Positions 38,401 through 51,271 of a stretch of 64,000 nt of DNA are shown here, piece after piece. Under the pieces are notes generated by a model. That model searched no databases, had not been told where the DNA came from, and worked only from the letters and a program-made list of their open reading frames with translations. A program made the translations under genes and the position numbers. Position 1 is the stretch's first letter; every line of letters begins with the position of its first letter. The DNA is from Nocardia arizonensis. GTDB taxonomy: Bacteria > Actinomycetota > Actinomycetes > Mycobacteriales > Mycobacteriaceae. Location of the stretch: positions 1-64,000 of the forward strand of contig NZ_LGYZ01000001.1 in NCBI RefSeq assembly GCF_001310275.1, written 5' to 3'.

Positions 38401-41400
38401 CGTCGACGAGAACTTCTTCACCCTCGGCGGTGACAGCATCATCTCGATCCAGCTGGTGTCGCGGGCGCGGGCGGCGGGTCTGTATTTCACCGCACGCGAT
38501 GTCTTCGAACGCAAGACCGTCGCGGCGCTGGCCGCGGTCGCGACCGATGCCGCCGACCGCGCCGTGGCCGAATTGCCCGGCGGCGCGGTGGGTTCGGTGG
38601 CGCTCACCCCGATCGTGCACGCCATGCTCGACACCGGCCACTGGCGGCGCTATAGCCAAGCCGTCCTGGTCACCCTGCCCGCGGACACCGATCCCGCGGC
38701 ACTGACCGGTGCGGTCGCGGCCCTGCTCGACCGCCACGACATGCTGCGCAGTTCGCTGCGGCGCGCCGAATCCGGATGGGAATGGGTTGTCGGCGAACGC
38801 GGTTCGGTGGATGCCGCCGAACTGGTCGAGGTGGTGACCGCGAGCGGCGACACCGAGGAGTTCACCGAGGCGGCCTTGCAGCGCGCCGCCGACCGGCTCG
38901 ACCCCGCCGCCGGGATAATGGCGCGATTCGTGCTGATCCGGCCCGGTGTCGAGGGTGATCCCGCGCTGCTGTGGCTGGTGCTGCACCACCTTGTCACCGA
39001 CGGCGTCTCCTGGCGCGTCCTGCTGCCCGACCTGGCGACCGCGTGGTTCGGGGGTGAACTCGACCCGGTCGGCACCTCATTCCGGCGGTGGGCGCACGCC
39101 ACCGCCGAACAGGCCGCGTCGCGGCGTCGGGAACTGCCGCTGTGGCAGCGGACGCTCGCGACCCCGGACCCGGTGATCGGTGCGCGGGCCGCGGATTCCG
39201 CGGTGGACGTGGTGGCCACGATGGCGCAGGTCCGCACCACCGTGCCCGTCGACGTCGCGAGCGCGGTCCTCGATATCGCCCCGGCCCGATTCCACTGCGG
39301 CGCGGACGAGATCCTCTTGGCCGCACTCGCTCTGGCGGTGGGCCGGGTGCGCGGGGACAGCCGTGCCCTGTTCACCCTCGAGGGCCACGGCCGTGAGGAA
39401 TCCGTGCTGCCCGGCGCGGACACGGCGCGCACCGTGGGCTGGTTCACCAGCGTGTACCCGGTGGCCATCGATCTGATCGGCATCGACGCGGACGAGGCGT
39501 TCGCGGGCGGGCCCGCAATGGGCGCGGCGGTAAAGGCGGCGAAGGAGCAGGTGCGCGCGGTGCCGGATCGCGGTGTCGGCTACGGAATGCTGCGCTACCT
39601 CGACGCCGAGGGTATCGCGGCACTGGCCGACGCCCCGGTTCCGCAGATCAGCTTCAACTATCTCGGACGCGCCGCGGGCGGGTCCGAGGAGGCGTGGCTG
39701 CCGCGGCGGTTCGCCGCCACCCAGGACGATCGCGCGCCGCTGTCGGCGATGATCGACGTCAATGCCATCATGGGCGCCGACGGGCTGGACGTGACCTGGG
39801 CCTATGCTTCGAAGGCGGTGTCCGCCGAGCGGGTCGGCGCATTGGCCGCGGCGTGGACCGAGGCGCTCGCGGCCATCGCGGCGCATATCGAGTCACCGGA
39901 GGCGGGCGGTCACACCCCCTCCGACTTCCCGCTCACCACCGTCACACAGGACCGGATCGACACCTGGGCGCGGACCTACCCGAATCTGGCCGATGTGTGG
40001 CCGCTGTCGCCCCTGCAATACGGATTGCTGTTCCACGCCTGGTACGACACCGACACCGCCGACGGGTACACCGTGCAGACCCGACTGGATCTCGCGGGCC
40101 GGGTCGACGCCGATCGATTGCGCCGCGCCGCACAGACATTGGTCGACCGCCACGACAACCTGCGCGCTGTCTTCGTCGAAACCGAGGACGGGCCAAGGCA
40201 ACTGGTGCTGTCCTCGGCCGAGGTGCGCTGGCGGGAACTCGACCTGACCGCCACGGCGGACGCCGCCGAACGCGCGGCCGAACTGGCCAGGCTGGTCGCG
40301 GTGGACGCGAGCACGCGCTTCGATCTGACCCGTCCGCCGCTGCTGCGGTTCCTGTTGGTGCGCACCGGAACCGAGAGCTACACGCTGTTGATGACCAATC
40401 ACCACGTCATCCTCGACGGCTGGTCCACCCCGCTGCTGGTGCGCGAACTGCTCACCGCCTACATCGCCGCCGGTACCGGCGCGACCGTGGGCGACGTGCT
40501 CGCGCCCGCGCCCTCCTATCGGGCCTTTCTGGCGTGGCTGGCCGAACAGGACGGCGCGGAGCAGACCGCGGTGCGGGTGTGGCGCGAGGCGCTGGCCGGT
40601 ATCGACACCCCGACCAGGGCCATCCCGACACTCGCCGATATCCGCTCGACCGAATCCGGCACGGTGTCGGTCGACCTGCCCGCCGGACTCGTCGCGCGGC
40701 TGGAGGCGACCACGCGGGAGGCGGGTGCGACGGTCAATACCGCGGTGCAGGTCGCGTGGGCGCTGCTGCTGGTCATGCTGACCGGACGCACCGACGTCGT
40801 GTTCGGCGGCACCGTCTCGGGTCGGCCGCCGCAGTTGGCGGGCGTCGAGGACATGGTCGGGCTGTTCATCAACACCCTGCCGGTGCGCGTGCGGCTCGAG
40901 CCGTCCGAGCGGGTGCGGGACCTGCTCGCGCGCGTGCAGTCGGAACAGGCGCGGCTGCTAGACCACCAGCACATCGGACTCGCGGCCATCCACCAGGCCG
41001 TCGGTCTGGCCGAATTGTTCGACACGCTCACGGTTTTCGAGTCCTACCCGATCGACCGCGAGACGCTGTCGCAGTCGATGGATATCGCGGGTATGCGCAT
41101 CCTCGACGTCGAGGGCACCGACGCCACCCCGTATCCGCTCAACCTCATGGTGATTCCGCTGCACGGACTCCCCGGTGGCGGCGACACCCTGCGCATCTCG
41201 GTGAAGTTCCTCTCCGACCACCTGGACGCAGCCGCGGCCGGGCGACTGCTGGACCGATTCGTCCTGCTGCTCACCCAGATCGCCGACGCGCCGGACCGTC
41301 AGGTCGCGCGGCTGCACCACTGCGACGACGCCGAACGCGCCGCGCTGGCGCCGGTGCGCGGCCCCGAATCGGTGGGTCAGCGCACGCTGCCGCAGGTGCT

Positions 41401-44400
41401 CGGCGCGGGCGCGGCCATCGATCCCACCGCCGTCGCGGTGCGCTCGGGCAACGACACCATGACCTACGGCGAACTCGACGCGTGGTCGAATCGCTTCGCG
41501 CGGGTACTGCTTCGCCGCGGTATCGGCGCGGAGGTCTTCGTGGTCCTCGCGCTGACCCGCTCGGTGGAGTCGGTGGTGGCGGTGTGGGCGCTGGCCAAGA
41601 CCGGCGCGGCCTTCGCACCGCTGGACCCGAACTATCCGGTGGAGCGCATCGAGCACATCCTCACCGACTCCAAGGCGCCGATCGGCGTGACGGTCCGGGC
41701 CACCGGCGACACGCTGCCCGGCACCATCGACTGGCTGCTGCTCGACGACATCAACACCATCCGGCGCGTGATGACCGTCTCCGACGCGCCGATCACCGAC
41801 ATCGAACGCGGCGGCGCGATCCGCATGGACCAGACGGCGTATCTGATCTACACCTCCGGTTCCACCGGCAAGCCGAAAGCGGTGCTGCTGAGCCATCGCG
41901 GTATCGCGAATCTGGTGACCGCGCAACAGCGATCGCTCGACCTCGATCCGTCCGCGCGGGCCTTGCAGGTCGCCTCGCCCAGCTTCGACGCCTCGGTGTT
42001 CGAACTGCTGACCGCGCATGCGACGGGCGGGCAGTTGGTGCTGTCCCCGCCGCAGGTCTACGGCGGGTCCGAACTCGAGGCGCTGCTGCGGGAGCAGCGG
42101 GTCACCCACGCGGTCATCACCCCGTCGGTGCTGGCGACCATGGATCCCGCGGGTCTGCCCGATCTCCGGGTGCTTTCGGTGGCCGGTGAGGCGGCCACCG
42201 CCGAGTTGGTCGCGCAGTGGGCGGTGGATCGCCGCATGGCCAACCTCTACGGCCCCACCGAGTTCAGCATCTGGGCGACCGGTCCGGGTGAGCTGGTGCC
42301 CGGTGCGCCGATCACGATGGGCGGACCGATTCGCGGCGCGGCGGTCGTGGTGCTCGACGGCTGGTTGCGGCCGGTGCCGGTGGGGATCGAGGGCGAGCTG
42401 TACCTGGCGGGCCCGGCCATCGCGCGCGGGTATTTCAATCGTTTCGGCATGACCGCCGCGCGCTTCGTCGCCGATCCCTTCGGCGCGCCGGGGGAGCGGA
42501 TGTACCGCACCGGCGATATGGTGCGCTGGGTCGAATCCGACGGCGCGTTGGAGCTGGAGTACCTGGGGCGCAGCGACTTCCAGGTCAAGATCCGCGGTCT
42601 GCGCATCGAACTCGGCGAGATCGACGCGGTGCTCGGCGCCGACGCGGACGTCGAATACGCCGCCACTATCGGATGTCCCGGACCCGCGGGCGAGACCGTC
42701 CTGGTCTCGTATGTGGTGCCGACCCAGCGTTGGCGCGAATCCGCCGGGCCGGACGCGGAATTCGACACCGAGCGCCTGCGGGTGCGCGTCGCGGGTGCGC
42801 TGCCGGGATACATGGTGCCCGGATATCTCGTCGCGCTGGACGACGTGCCGCTCACCCCGGTCGGCAAGTTGGACCGCAAAGCGTTGCCGATGCCGGACTT
42901 CGAGGCATTCCAGCGCCGGTACCTGGCTCCGCGCACACCGGTCGAATCGGCGGTGGCTCGGGTGTTCGCGGAGGTGCTCGACACCGAACGGGTCAGCATC
43001 GACCATTCCTTCTTCGAACTCGGCGGCAATTCGCTCAGCGCCACCAAGGTGGTGGCGCGGGTCAATGCCGCGCTGGGATCGACCATCGCACTGCGCGATC
43101 TGTTCGACGCGCCGACGCCGGCGCAGTTGGCGAGTCGTGTCGTGCCCGCGGGTGCCGGGCAGGGCGCCCGCTTCGGTCTCGCGCCGCGCATCCGCCCGGA
43201 CCGGGTGCCGCTCTCGCCCGCACAGCAGCGCATGTGGGTGCTCAACCAGCTCGAACCCCGCTCCGCGGCCTACAACATCGCCGTGGCCCTTCGCCTGACC
43301 GGTGAGCTCGATGTCGAGGCCATGCGCTCGGCGCTGGCCGATGTGGTTGGCAGGCACGAGAGCCTGCGCACCATGTACCCGGCCGACGCCGAGGGACCGT
43401 GCCAGGTCGTGGTGAGCGCCGAGGTGGCCGCGCCGCGGCTGCGTCCGGTGCGGGTGGCCGACACCGCGGAACTGCGCGAGAGCATCGCCGCGCTGGCCGG
43501 CGTCGGTTTCGAACTCGCCACCGAGGCGCCGCTGCGGGTCGGACTGTTCCGGCTGCCGCCCGAGCCGTCCGCCGCCGGGGCCGTTCCCGTGCACGTGGTG
43601 CTGCTCGTGGTGCATCACATCAGCGCCGACGGCGCGTCCATGGCGCCGCTGGCCACCGACCTGATGACCGCCTACGCGGCCCGCATGCACGGTGCCGAGG
43701 CCGAATTCCCGCCGCTGCCCGTGCAATACGCCGATTTCGCGCTGTGGCACCGCGAGCTGCTCGGCTCCGAGTCCGATCCGTCCTCCACGGCCTCGCGCCA
43801 GCTCGATTTCTGGACCCGCTCGCTGACCGGCGCGCCGGACCTGCTGGAACTGCCATCGGACCGGCCGCGTCCGGCCGTGCAGTCGCTGCGCAGCGCCGAT
43901 CTGGCCTTCGCGGTGGACCCGCGACTGCATCGCGGCATGGCCGAACTGGCCGCCTCCGCGGACGTGAGCCTGTTCATGGTCGTGCACGCCGCGCTCGCGG
44001 TACTGCTCGCCCGCATGGGCGGCACCGATGACGTGGTCGTCGGCACCGCGGTGGCCGGACGCGGCGAGGCCGCGCTCGACGGTCTGGTCGGCATGTTCGT
44101 CAACACCCTGGCCCTGCGCACGCCGGTCGACCCGAACCTCGGATTCCGTGAATTCCTCGGCCGGGTCCGCACGGGCGACCTCGACGCCTTCGCCAACGCC
44201 GACGTACCGTTCGAGCGGCTGGTGCAGGTGGTGAACCCGGCCCGCTCGACCGCGCACCACCCGATCTTCCAGGTGTCGCTGTCGTTGCAGAACTTCGTCG
44301 AACCGACGCTGGAACTGCCCGGACTGCGCATCGAGGTGGAGGATCTCGATCGCGATGCCGCCCAATTCGATCTCAGCCTCGACCTGCGTGAGCGTTTCGC

Positions 44401-47400
44401 CGACACGGAGCGCGTCGGAATCGAAGGCGTGTTCACCTATGCCACCGACCTTTTCGACTCCTCGACGGTGGCGGTGCTGGCGCAGCGCTGGCAGCGGATC
44501 CTGGCCGCGGTGGTCGCCGATCCCGACATCACGATCGCCGAGATCGACATCCTCGCACCGGGTGAGCGCGCGTCGCTGGTCCCGGTGCGCGGTCCGCGGG
44601 GAACCGGAACGGTGCCGCTGCCGTGGCTGCTGGCCGAATCCGCCGCCGCCCATCCGCACCGGCCCGCGCTGGTGGTCGCGGGCGTCACCACCACCTACCG
44701 TGAGCTCGACGCCCGTTCGAACCAGTTGGCGCGCAAGCTGATCGAGGCGGGCGCGGGTACGGAGACGGTGGTCGCGCTCGGGCTGGCCCGTGGCGCGGAA
44801 CTGCTGACCGGCATCTGGGCCGTGGCCAAGACGGGTGCGGCCTTCCTGCCCGTCGATCCGCGACATCCGCCCGAGCGCATCGACCACATGCTCACCGATT
44901 CCGGTGCGGCGCTCGGTCTGACCGTCACCGCGCACCGCGACCGGCTGCCCGACCGGACGCGCTGGCTCGTCCTCGATGACACGGAATTCGATGCGGCCCT
45001 GCGTGACATCTCGGCGGACACGGTGTGCTCGACGCAACTGCGCGCCCCCATCCGGCCCGATCACCCGGCTTGGATGATCTATACCTCCGGGTCGACCGGT
45101 ACACCCAAGGGCGTCGCGGTCACCCACCGCGGACTCGCGGATCTGATCGCGGCACAACAGGAGTCGCTGCGGGTCGACGCCGAGTCGCGAGTGCTCCAGG
45201 TGGCCTCTCCGAGCTTCGACGCCTCGCTCTTCGAGGCGCTGATGGCCTTCGGCTCCGGTGGCGCGGCGGTCGTCGCCCCGCCGGATGTCTTCGGCGGTGA
45301 CGCGCTGGCCGAACTCATCGAGACCGAGCGGGTGACCCATATGGTCATCACGCCATCGGCGCTGGCGACGGTCGATCCCGCGCGGGTGTCGAGTGTGCGG
45401 GTGCTCGCGGTCGCGGGTGAGGCGGTCGGTGCGGAACTGGTCGGGCGGTGGGCGCCCGGTCGCACCATGCTGAACCTGTACGGTCCCACCGAATTCACCA
45501 TCTGGGCGACGGGCTCGGCCCCGCTGCGGGTGGACGAGCCGGTGACCATCGGCGGCCCCATCCGCGGCGCGGCGGTGCTGGTGCTCGACGAGCGTCTGCG
45601 CCCGGCGCCGGTCGGCGTGGCCGGTGAACTGTACCTGTGCGGTCCGGCGCTGGCGCGCGGCTATCACGCGCGCCCCGACCTCGACGCCGCGCGCTTCGTC
45701 GCCGATCCGTACGGCGGCCCCGGCGAGCGCATGTACCGCACCGGAGACCTGGTGCGCTGGATCCGCGGCGGCGGCGCGGCGGATCTGCGTCTGGAATACA
45801 TCGGACGCACCGATTTCCAGGTCAAGGTGCGCGGTCAGCGCATCGAACTCGGCGAGATCGACGCCGTGCTCGGCCGCGCCGATGGCGTGGAATTCGCGGT
45901 GACACTCGGCGTCGCGGGGCCGACCGGTTCGACCGCGCTGGCCGCCTACGTCGTGCGCGAGCCCGGCGTGACCATCGACGTCGCGGCACTGCGCGCCTAC
46001 GCCGCGGACCGTATGCCGGGGTACATGGTGCCCGCCGCGATCATGGTCATGGACGCCATCCCGCTCAACGCGGTGGGCAAACTGGATCGAAAGGCCCTGC
46101 CGGAACCGGTCTTCGCCGAGGAGGCGACCGAATACGTCGCGCCGAGCACGCGCACCGAGGAGATCCTCGCGGAGGTGTTCGCCGAACTGCTCGGCCGCGA
46201 GAAGGTCGGCGCGCGCGATTCGTTCTTCGCCCTCGGCGGCGACAGCATTCTGGCGATCCAGCTGGTCTCGCGGGCGCGCGTACACGGTGTCACCGTCACC
46301 CCGCTTCAGGTGTTCGAACACCGCACGGTGGCGGCGATCGCGGCGGCGGCCGATGCCGCGGGCACGGCGGTCGTGCTGGAGGAACTGCCGGGCGGCGGAG
46401 TCGGTGACATACCGCTGACCCCGATCGTGCGGTACATGCTCGAACGCGGCGGCGACCATGATCGGTTCGCGCAGACCGCGGTGCTGGAACTGCCGGTCGG
46501 CATACGCGAGGATCAGCTGATCGCGACCATCGCCGCGGTGGTGGACCGCCACGACATGCTGCGTTCGCGCCTGTGGCCCGACGCCGACGGCGCGTATCGG
46601 CTCGCGGTCGGCGAGCCCGGTTCGGTCGATGTGGCCGCACTCGTGCGGCGGGTCGAGTTCGACGCCGACGCCGATCCGGTGGACCTGCGCGAATTCGCCG
46701 TCACGGCGTTGGATTCGGCCATGAACCGGCTGCGTCCGGCCGACGGCGCGGTGCTGCGATTCGTCTGGCTCGATCCGGTCGGTGACGCCGGATCGCGCAG
46801 CCGGGCCGGTCGTCTGATCGTCATCGCGCACCATCTCGTCGTGGACGGCGTGTCGTGGCGCATCCTTGTCCCCGATTTCATGGCCGCGTGGGCGCAGGTC
46901 TCCGCGGGGGCGGCACCGGTGCTCGCCGAGGTCGGCACCTCGATGCGGCGCTGGTCGCACGCGCTGGTCGAGGAGGCGCACACGCGAGATCGCGTCGCCG
47001 AACTCGACTACTGGCGTTCGGTCCTGGACGGACCGGATCCGGGTTTCGCGGCCCGCGAACTCGATCCGGCGGTGGATGTCGCCGCGACGGTGCGACAGAT
47101 AGAGATCGAGGTGCCCGAGGACGTCACGGCCGCACTGCTCACCACACTGCCCGCGCTGTTCCACGGCGGCGTCGAGGACACGCTGGTCGCCACCCTCGCC
47201 CTGGCCGTGCGGCGGTGGCGGCACACCGACGACAGTGTGCTCATCCGCATGGAGGGGCACGGCCGTCAGCAGGAGGTCGTGCCCGGAGCGGACCTGTCGC
47301 GCACCGTCGGCTGGTTCACCACCGTCTATCCGGTCCGCGTTCCGGCCGCGGCGGGCGATCTCGCCGAACCGGACTTCGGCGATGCCATCCGCACCGCCAA

Positions 47401-48670
47401 GCACCGGCTGCTCGCGGTACCGGACAAGGGCATCGGCTTCGGTCTGCTGCGCTACCTCAACGAGCAGACCGCGCGGCAACTGCCGAGCCGTCTGCCCGGT
47501 CGCATCGCCTTCAACTACCTCGGCCGGTACTCGACCGGCGACATCCCGGCCGGCCTCGAAGGACTCGGCTGGCTGCCGACCGACGAATTCGGCGACCTGC
47601 CCGCCGCCGAATATCCCGACGTGCCCGTGCAATCGGAGATCGACGTGAACGCGGTGGTGATGGGCGAACGGCTGACCGCGAGCTTCGGCTACCCCGAAAC
47701 CCTGCTCGACCGCGCCGATGTCGCGGAGTTGGCCCGGCTGTGGGTGGACACGCTGAGCGCCGCCGCGGCCTTCGCCGACTCGCCGCGCGGCCGGGAGGCG
47801 GGAGCGCGGGAGGAACAGGCCATGGCGGAGGCGGCCGCGGTGGCGCGGCGGCCGAGCGGCGGTCTCGGACTCGACGTCCTGCTGCCCATCCGCGTCGACG
47901 GTGACCGGCCCGCGCTGTTCTGCGTGCACCCCTCCTCCGGTATGGCCTGGAGCTATCTCGGCTTGGCGGAGGCGCTCGCGCCGGGTCGGCCCATCTACGG
48001 CCTCCAGGCCCCGGACCTGAGCGGGCGGGAACCCTCGGCGCGCAGCATCGAAGAATTCGCCGACCGGTACGTGCGCGAAATCCTGGCCGTGCAGCCCAAC
48101 GGCCCGTACCATCTGCTCGGCTGGTCCTTCGGCGGACTCATCGCCCATGCCATCGCGGCGAGACTGACCGAGGCCGGACACGAGGTGGGCGTGCTGGCGC
48201 TGCTCGACGCCGACACCGCCGACATCGACGGCGACAGCATCGACGAGCTCACCGCGGGCGCCTTCATCAGTACGTTCGGTTCGGTGTTCGGCATCGATGA
48301 CGTCCCCGCCGACGCCACCGCGCAGGAGGCCGCCGACATCATCGAGCGGCGGATGGGCGCGGCCCTCGTCGACGCGGCCACGCTGGAACGCATGGCCGGG
48401 TCCTACAACGCGTCGGCGCGGACCAGAACCGGGTACGTGCGACCGGTATACGACGGTGACGTGCTGTATTTCAGCGCCACCGTCGACAGTTCGGACATCT
48501 TCGGTCCGGGGGGCTGGCGCCCCTACGTCACCGGGGAGATCACCAATGTCGACGTCGAGGTGACCCACGACGAGATGACCGCACCACACGTACTGCCCAT
48601 GATCGCGCGTGTGGTGGACGACCATATGACGGCGCGGAGCGAGCGCCCGACACAGGAGGCACTGCATTGA
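35420..48670 (+). CDS. Three-module nonribosomal peptide synthetase (C-A-T-E / C-A-T / C-A-T-E-TE)
   Basis: 4416 aa, ATG start. Domains by active-site position: C1 (HHIVLDG, His148-149), A1 (YTSGSTG near 620), T1 (GGDS, Ser1006), E1 (HHLVTDG near 1189); C2 (HHVILDG, 1661), A2 (near 2141), T2 (GGNS, Ser2538); C3 (HHISADG, 2732), A3 (near 3218), T3 (GGDS, Ser3609), E3 (HHLVVDG, 3804), TE (GWSFGG, Ser4236). All key residues are present. Pocket residues aligned by eye to GrsA give D-I-E-N-V-G-G-I-T-K for A1, closest in memory to ornithine or hydroxyornithine codes (weak), and D-A-F-V-S/A-A-L-I-W-K for A2 and A3, which I do not recognise. E domains in modules 1 and 3 predict a D-L-D tripeptide. 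A starting C domain suggests N-acylation. No MbtH-like gene is in the window. The stop overlaps the next gene's TTG. Confidence 0.95.
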   Translation: MPQRSASPVVSDSLPSAAIPLSAAQRGIWFAQHFAGATPISIAQYTELDGPIDTELLAAASRRAGREFGTGYLRLIEVDGIPYQTVDPTLDDALRIIDFRTEADPEAAARAWMRAEYSAPLDLLADRLAAVTMLRIGEQRWFWYQRIHHIVLDGFGAMTLLQRIAELYNAEVEGRPEPPAKAEDLRTIVDADAAYRDSDRFAADGRYWREHLAGMAEPVSLAGRAAGVEAHPNLVSGELPTATAQLIDTVAEAVNSGVAPVVVAAFGAYLSAMTGATEVVLSLPVSGRTTAALRRSGGMVANVVPLRLTLDPAATVGSLIRAAQGELTSALRRQRYRQEDIVRDLGWAVDEGASFGPTVNLMMADTRITLGPVVGRMHVLTSGAIEDLFLNLYPGVGGESTHIDFQANPKLYTDAELAGQHRRFLAFLHRFLAAGAHAPLATVSVLSEDESAELVPARGRADVEPRTLAAILDDGAALAPGAVALREGARELTYREVEEYTARLARVLIERGAGPERTVAISIPRSIESVLAMWAVARTGAAFVPIDPGYPADRIEYMVRDSAVVAGLTVRAVRDGLPDTVTWTVLDDIETDKSVAQRDSSPITDADRTAPLRLDQTAYLIYTSGSTGLPKGVMVSHRGLANLVANSGAGFGVDADSVVAHAVSPSFDISIEELLVAFDAGATVAVVPPSAYAGDELARVLREHGVTHLNVTPAVVNSLDPATLPALRTVVVGGDACPPELVTAWAGRTLLNGYGPTETTITVTLSAALSPDAPVTIGELTRGVRAVVLDPWLRPVAPGATGELYLGGAAVARGYHRRNGLTASRFVADPYVPGQRLYRTGDLVRWRRQDSRLELEYAGRGDFQVKVRGYRIELGEIDAALSRQPGVDFALTIGARTPSGATALVAYVLGAPGVDLVAESLRAAVGQTLPAYMVPSVVMVLDHLPLTPVGKVDRRALPAPDFGARVTVRRAPSTPREQTLADLFAEVLGCEAVGVDENFFTLGGDSIISIQLVSRARAAGLYFTARDVFERKTVAALAAVATDAADRAVAELPGGAVGSVALTPIVHAMLDTGHWRRYSQAVLVTLPADTDPAALTGAVAALLDRHDMLRSSLRRAESGWEWVVGERGSVDAAELVEVVTASGDTEEFTEAALQRAADRLDPAAGIMARFVLIRPGVEGDPALLWLVLHHLVTDGVSWRVLLPDLATAWFGGELDPVGTSFRRWAHATAEQAASRRRELPLWQRTLATPDPVIGARAADSAVDVVATMAQVRTTVPVDVASAVLDIAPARFHCGADEILLAALALAVGRVRGDSRALFTLEGHGREESVLPGADTARTVGWFTSVYPVAIDLIGIDADEAFAGGPAMGAAVKAAKEQVRAVPDRGVGYGMLRYLDAEGIAALADAPVPQISFNYLGRAAGGSEEAWLPRRFAATQDDRAPLSAMIDVNAIMGADGLDVTWAYASKAVSAERVGALAAAWTEALAAIAAHIESPEAGGHTPSDFPLTTVTQDRIDTWARTYPNLADVWPLSPLQYGLLFHAWYDTDTADGYTVQTRLDLAGRVDADRLRRAAQTLVDRHDNLRAVFVETEDGPRQLVLSSAEVRWRELDLTATADAAERAAELARLVAVDASTRFDLTRPPLLRFLLVRTGTESYTLLMTNHHVILDGWSTPLLVRELLTAYIAAGTGATVGDVLAPAPSYRAFLAWLAEQDGAEQTAVRVWREALAGIDTPTRAIPTLADIRSTESGTVSVDLPAGLVARLEATTREAGATVNTAVQVAWALLLVMLTGRTDVVFGGTVSGRPPQLAGVEDMVGLFINTLPVRVRLEPSERVRDLLARVQSEQARLLDHQHIGLAAIHQAVGLAELFDTLTVFESYPIDRETLSQSMDIAGMRILDVEGTDATPYPLNLMVIPLHGLPGGGDTLRISVKFLSDHLDAAAAGRLLDRFVLLLTQIADAPDRQVARLHHCDDAERAALAPVRGPESVGQRTLPQVLGAGAAIDPTAVAVRSGNDTMTYGELDAWSNRFARVLLRRGIGAEVFVVLALTRSVESVVAVWALAKTGAAFAPLDPNYPVERIEHILTDSKAPIGVTVRATGDTLPGTIDWLLLDDINTIRRVMTVSDAPITDIERGGAIRMDQTAYLIYTSGSTGKPKAVLLSHRGIANLVTAQQRSLDLDPSARALQVASPSFDASVFELLTAHATGGQLVLSPPQVYGGSELEALLREQRVTHAVITPSVLATMDPAGLPDLRVLSVAGEAATAELVAQWAVDRRMANLYGPTEFSIWATGPGELVPGAPITMGGPIRGAAVVVLDGWLRPVPVGIEGELYLAGPAIARGYFNRFGMTAARFVADPFGAPGERMYRTGDMVRWVESDGALELEYLGRSDFQVKIRGLRIELGEIDAVLGADADVEYAATIGCPGPAGETVLVSYVVPTQRWRESAGPDAEFDTERLRVRVAGALPGYMVPGYLVALDDVPLTPVGKLDRKALPMPDFEAFQRRYLAPRTPVESAVARVFAEVLDTERVSIDHSFFELGGNSLSATKVVARVNAALGSTIALRDLFDAPTPAQLASRVVPAGAGQGARFGLAPRIRPDRVPLSPAQQRMWVLNQLEPRSAAYNIAVALRLTGELDVEAMRSALADVVGRHESLRTMYPADAEGPCQVVVSAEVAAPRLRPVRVADTAELRESIAALAGVGFELATEAPLRVGLFRLPPEPSAAGAVPVHVVLLVVHHISADGASMAPLATDLMTAYAARMHGAEAEFPPLPVQYADFALWHRELLGSESDPSSTASRQLDFWTRSLTGAPDLLELPSDRPRPAVQSLRSADLAFAVDPRLHRGMAELAASADVSLFMVVHAALAVLLARMGGTDDVVVGTAVAGRGEAALDGLVGMFVNTLALRTPVDPNLGFREFLGRVRTGDLDAFANADVPFERLVQVVNPARSTAHHPIFQVSLSLQNFVEPTLELPGLRIEVEDLDRDAAQFDLSLDLRERFADTERVGIEGVFTYATDLFDSSTVAVLAQRWQRILAAVVADPDITIAEIDILAPGERASLVPVRGPRGTGTVPLPWLLAESAAAHPHRPALVVAGVTTTYRELDARSNQLARKLIEAGAGTETVVALGLARGAELLTGIWAVAKTGAAFLPVDPRHPPERIDHMLTDSGAALGLTVTAHRDRLPDRTRWLVLDDTEFDAALRDISADTVCSTQLRAPIRPDHPAWMIYTSGSTGTPKGVAVTHRGLADLIAAQQESLRVDAESRVLQVASPSFDASLFEALMAFGSGGAAVVAPPDVFGGDALAELIETERVTHMVITPSALATVDPARVSSVRVLAVAGEAVGAELVGRWAPGRTMLNLYGPTEFTIWATGSAPLRVDEPVTIGGPIRGAAVLVLDERLRPAPVGVAGELYLCGPALARGYHARPDLDAARFVADPYGGPGERMYRTGDLVRWIRGGGAADLRLEYIGRTDFQVKVRGQRIELGEIDAVLGRADGVEFAVTLGVAGPTGSTALAAYVVREPGVTIDVAALRAYAADRMPGYMVPAAIMVMDAIPLNAVGKLDRKALPEPVFAEEATEYVAPSTRTEEILAEVFAELLGREKVGARDSFFALGGDSILAIQLVSRARVHGVTVTPLQVFEHRTVAAIAAAADAAGTAVVLEELPGGGVGDIPLTPIVRYMLERGGDHDRFAQTAVLELPVGIREDQLIATIAAVVDRHDMLRSRLWPDADGAYRLAVGEPGSVDVAALVRRVEFDADADPVDLREFAVTALDSAMNRLRPADGAVLRFVWLDPVGDAGSRSRAGRLIVIAHHLVVDGVSWRILVPDFMAAWAQVSAGAAPVLAEVGTSMRRWSHALVEEAHTRDRVAELDYWRSVLDGPDPGFAARELDPAVDVAATVRQIEIEVPEDVTAALLTTLPALFHGGVEDTLVATLALAVRRWRHTDDSVLIRMEGHGRQQEVVPGADLSRTVGWFTTVYPVRVPAAAGDLAEPDFGDAIRTAKHRLLAVPDKGIGFGLLRYLNEQTARQLPSRLPGRIAFNYLGRYSTGDIPAGLEGLGWLPTDEFGDLPAAEYPDVPVQSEIDVNAVVMGERLTASFGYPETLLDRADVAELARLWVDTLSAAAAFADSPRGREAGAREEQAMAEAAAVARRPSGGLGLDVLLPIRVDGDRPALFCVHPSSGMAWSYLGLAEALAPGRPIYGLQAPDLSGREPSARSIEEFADRYVREILAVQPNGPYHLLGWSFGGLIAHAIAARLTEAGHEVGVLALLDADTADIDGDSIDELTAGAFISTFGSVFGIDDVPADATAQEAADIIERRMGAALVDAATLERMAGSYNASARTRTGYVRPVYDGDVLYFSATVDSSDIFGPGGWRPYVTGEITNVDVEVTHDEMTAPHVLPMIARVVDDHMTARSERPTQEALH

Positions 48671-49641
48671 GCGCTGAGACCGGAGTAGTGGTGGAGGGCG
48701 TCGAGAAATCCTTCGGCGACGTCCACGCCCTGCGTGGAGTGGATTTCGCGGCCGCGCAGGGGGAGGTGCTCGGAATTCTCGGCCCCAACGGCGCGGGCAA
48801 GACCACCACCGTCAATATCCTTTCCACCCTGATACCGCCGGACAAGGGCCGGGCCGTGGTGGCAGGCCACGACGTGGTCGCCGATCCGGCCGCGGTGCGC
48901 CGCGCGATCATGTTGACCGGGCAGTTCGCCGCGCTGGACGATATGCTCACCGGCTTCGAGAACCTGGTCATGTTCGGCAGGCTCATGGGCCTGCGCAAGC
49001 GGGCCGCCCGCGCCCGCGCCGACGAACTGCTCGAGGAATTCGACCTGACCCGCGCGGCGGGCCGCCGGGTCGGCACCTACTCCGGCGGTATGCGCAGGCG
49101 CATCGATATCGCCTGCGGACTCGTGGTGCGCCCGGATGTGGTGTTCCTCGACGAACCGACCACCGGCCTCGATCCGCGCAGCAGGCAGGGGGTGTGGGAT
49201 CTGGTGGCGGGCTTTCGCAAGCACGGCATCACCACCCTGCTGACCACGCAGTACCTCGAAGAGGCCGACGCGCTGTGCGACCGGATCATCGTGATCGACC
49301 ACGGCGTGGTGATCGCCGAGGGCACCGCCGACGAACTGAAATCGCGGACCGGTGGCAGCTACTGCGAGGTGGTGCCGCTGCGCCTCGAGGAGCTGCCCGC
49401 CATCGTCACGGCGCTGGGGACGCTGTTGCCCGAGGACAGCCGGGCCGCGCTCACCCCGGACTCGGATCGCATCGCCATCCCCGCCCCCGACGGTGCGAAG
49501 ACACTGGCCGAGGTGCTGCGCCGGCTCGACGCGGCGGGCCTGGAGCTGGTGGACATCGCGCTGCGCCGGCCCTCCCTCGACGATGTCTTCCTCCAGCTGA
49601 CGGGCCATCTGGCGGAATCGCCGACCGAGGAGGTCGCGTGA
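48667..49641 (+). CDS. DrrA-type ABC transporter ATP-binding protein
   Basis: 324 aa; the TTG start overlaps the NRPS TGA (TTGA at 48667-48670), so translation is coupled. Walker A is [10 protein letters not shown], the signature [10 protein letters not shown], Walker [13 protein letters not shown], and the switch His lies in [13 protein letters not shown]. The C-terminal extension matches daunorubicin-resistance (DrrA) ATPases. With the two permease genes behind it, it forms an exporter probably dedicated to the NRPS product and perhaps giving self-protection. Confidence 0.93.
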   Translation: MSAETGVVVEGVEKSFGDVHALRGVDFAAAQGEVLGILGPNGAGKTTTVNILSTLIPPDKGRAVVAGHDVVADPAAVRRAIMLTGQFAALDDMLTGFENLVMFGRLMGLRKRAARARADELLEEFDLTRAAGRRVGTYSGGMRRRIDIACGLVVRPDVVFLDEPTTGLDPRSRQGVWDLVAGFRKHGITTLLTTQYLEEADALCDRIIVIDHGVVIAEGTADELKSRTGGSYCEVVPLRLEELPAIVTALGTLLPEDSRAALTPDSDRIAIPAPDGAKTLAEVLRRLDAAGLELVDIALRRPSLDDVFLQLTGHLAESPTEEVA

Positions 49642-50456
49642 GTACCGGAGCCTGGCTCGCGGAGGTAAGGGCCGCCCCCGTGCGGGCGCAGCAGTGGTGG
49701 GTGCTGACCTCGCGACTGGTGACGCCGTCGGTCAAATCCGGGGAGGTGCTGACCTCGATCTTCGCCCCCGCGGCCTTCACGGCCAGCTTCTATATCCCGC
49801 TCAAGACCGTGATGATGTTCTCGGGCAACGGGTTCAGCAGCTACGCGCAGTTCATGATGCCCATCGTGATCATGCAAGCCGCCGCGTTCACCGCGATCGG
49901 CGCGGCCTTCCGCTCGGCCACCGACGCGGTCGCCGGACTGGACCGGCGCTTCGGCTCCATGCCCATCGGTCCGCTGGTCCCGGTCCTCGCGCGCATGTCG
50001 GGCAATGTGTTCCGTCTGCTCATCGCTCTCACGGCGGCGCTGATCTGCGGGTACGTCATCGGATTCCGCTTTCACCTCGACCTCGCGCACACACTCGGAT
50101 TCCTGGTCTTCGGCCTGCTCATCGGCATCGCGCTGACCCTCGGCGCCGACGTCATAGGCACCGCGTCGAAGAGCCCCGAGGCGACCACGCAGGCATTGGT
50201 GCTGCCGCCGTTGATCTTCGGCATGCTGTCCACCGGACTCGCGCCCGCGAGCCAGTTCCCGGACTGGATCGAACCGTTCGTCCGCAACCAGCCCATCTCG
50301 CAGTGGGTCATCGCGCTGCGCGCGCTGGCGGGGGACACCAAAGCGAACGCGGGTGTGGTGAGTTGGTCGCTGATGGGACCGCCGCTGCTGTGGGCGTTGG
50401 CGATCCTGGCGATCTGTGTGCCGCTGGCCATGCGGCTGAGCTCGAGGAGGGCGTGA
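49638..50456 (+). CDS. ABC-2 type transporter permease, first subunit (DrrB-like)
   Basis: 272 aa from GTG at 49638, overlapping the ATPase stop (GTGA). Six hydrophobic segments are visible, including APAAFTASFYIPLKTVMMF, FRLLIALTAALICGYVIGF and TLGFLVFGLLIGIALTLGA. Family marks are LPPLIFGMLSTGLAP and a WIEPFVRNQPISQWV segment just before the last helix, typical of ABC-2 drug exporters. It is paired with a second permease 4201 style in the same operon, its stop overlapping the next start (TGATG). Confidence 0.9.
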   Translation: MSTGAWLAEVRAAPVRAQQWWVLTSRLVTPSVKSGEVLTSIFAPAAFTASFYIPLKTVMMFSGNGFSSYAQFMMPIVIMQAAAFTAIGAAFRSATDAVAGLDRRFGSMPIGPLVPVLARMSGNVFRLLIALTAALICGYVIGFRFHLDLAHTLGFLVFGLLIGIALTLGADVIGTASKSPEATTQALVLPPLIFGMLSTGLAPASQFPDWIEPFVRNQPISQWVIALRALAGDTKANAGVVSWSLMGPPLLWALAILAICVPLAMRLSSRRA

Positions 50457-51268
50457 TGGTGCTGACGAACAGTCCCGCGCGCGGCGCGTACACCGAATCC
50501 GCGCCGGCGGCGCTCGTGCGGCACACCGCCGTGCAGACCCAGCGGCTGCTGCTGCGCTGGTCGCGTAATCCGGTGGCGCTGCTGGAGACCCTGATCATCC
50601 CGTGCCTGCTGCTGCTCATGCTCGATATCGTGATCGGCAGCCAGATCGAGAAGTTCGTCGGCAGCAACGCGCTCTACGGTTCGGTGCCGATGGTGGCGAT
50701 CATCGGCGCGCTGTCGGGCGCCGTGGCGGGCGGTGTCATGCTCGGCCGCGAACGCGACGCCGGCCTGCTTGCCCGGTTCTGGGTGCTGCCCGTGCACCGG
50801 GCTTCAGGACTGCTCTCGCGCATACTCGCCGAGGGCTGCCGCATTCTGTTGGGCACGCTGGCCGTGGTGCTCGTGGGCTATCTGCTCGGATTCCGATTCC
50901 AGCAGGGGTTCGCGGCGGCCGTGCTGTTCATAGTGATCCCGGTCTTCTTCGGTCTCGCGTTCGCGACCATGGTGACCGCCATCGCGGTGTTCTCGGCCAA
51001 GGCCACCCTGGTCGAGGGCGTGATGATCCTGAGTTCGCTGCTCATGTTCTTCAGTACCGGATTCGTGCCGCTGGCCGCGTATCCGACGTGGATCCAGCCG
51101 CTGGTGCGCAATCAGCCGCTGTCGGTGGCGGTCGACACCATGAAGGCGCTGTCGCTGGGCGGCCCGCTGGCGCGTCCGCTCACCCTGACTGTGCTGTGGT
51201 CGGTCGGGGCGATCGTGGTCTTCACGGTGCCCGCCGTGATCGGATACCGCCGCGCCAGCAGGAGATAA
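50456..51268 (+). CDS. ABC-2 type transporter permease, second subunit (DrrC-like)
   Basis: 270 aa from ATG at 50456 (TGATG overlap with the previous gene). Hydrophobic segments include ALLETLIIPCLLLLMLDIVIG, MVAIIGALSGAVAGGVML and LAVVLVGYLLGF, and the ABC-2 mark MFFSTGFVPLAAYPTWIQPLVRNQPL parallels the first permease, so the two are diverged paralogues that likely form a heterodimeric channel. Last gene of the NRPS-export operon; only 3 bp separate its stop from the convergent gene at 51272. Confidence 0.9.
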   Translation: MVLTNSPARGAYTESAPAALVRHTAVQTQRLLLRWSRNPVALLETLIIPCLLLLMLDIVIGSQIEKFVGSNALYGSVPMVAIIGALSGAVAGGVMLGRERDAGLLARFWVLPVHRASGLLSRILAEGCRILLGTLAVVLVGYLLGFRFQQGFAAAVLFIVIPVFFGLAFATMVTAIAVFSAKATLVEGVMILSSLLMFFSTGFVPLAAYPTWIQPLVRNQPLSVAVDTMKALSLGGPLARPLTLTVLWSVGAIVVFTVPAVIGYRRASRR

Positions 51269-51271
51269 CCG

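Noticed and set aside
40958..48667. A 2569-codon open frame on the minus strand across the NRPS gene
   Set aside because: It mirrors the NRPS coding frame; high G+C at third positions suppresses stop codons in the antisense frame. The translation is His/Arg/Gly/Asp-rich without domains and has no ribosome-binding site.
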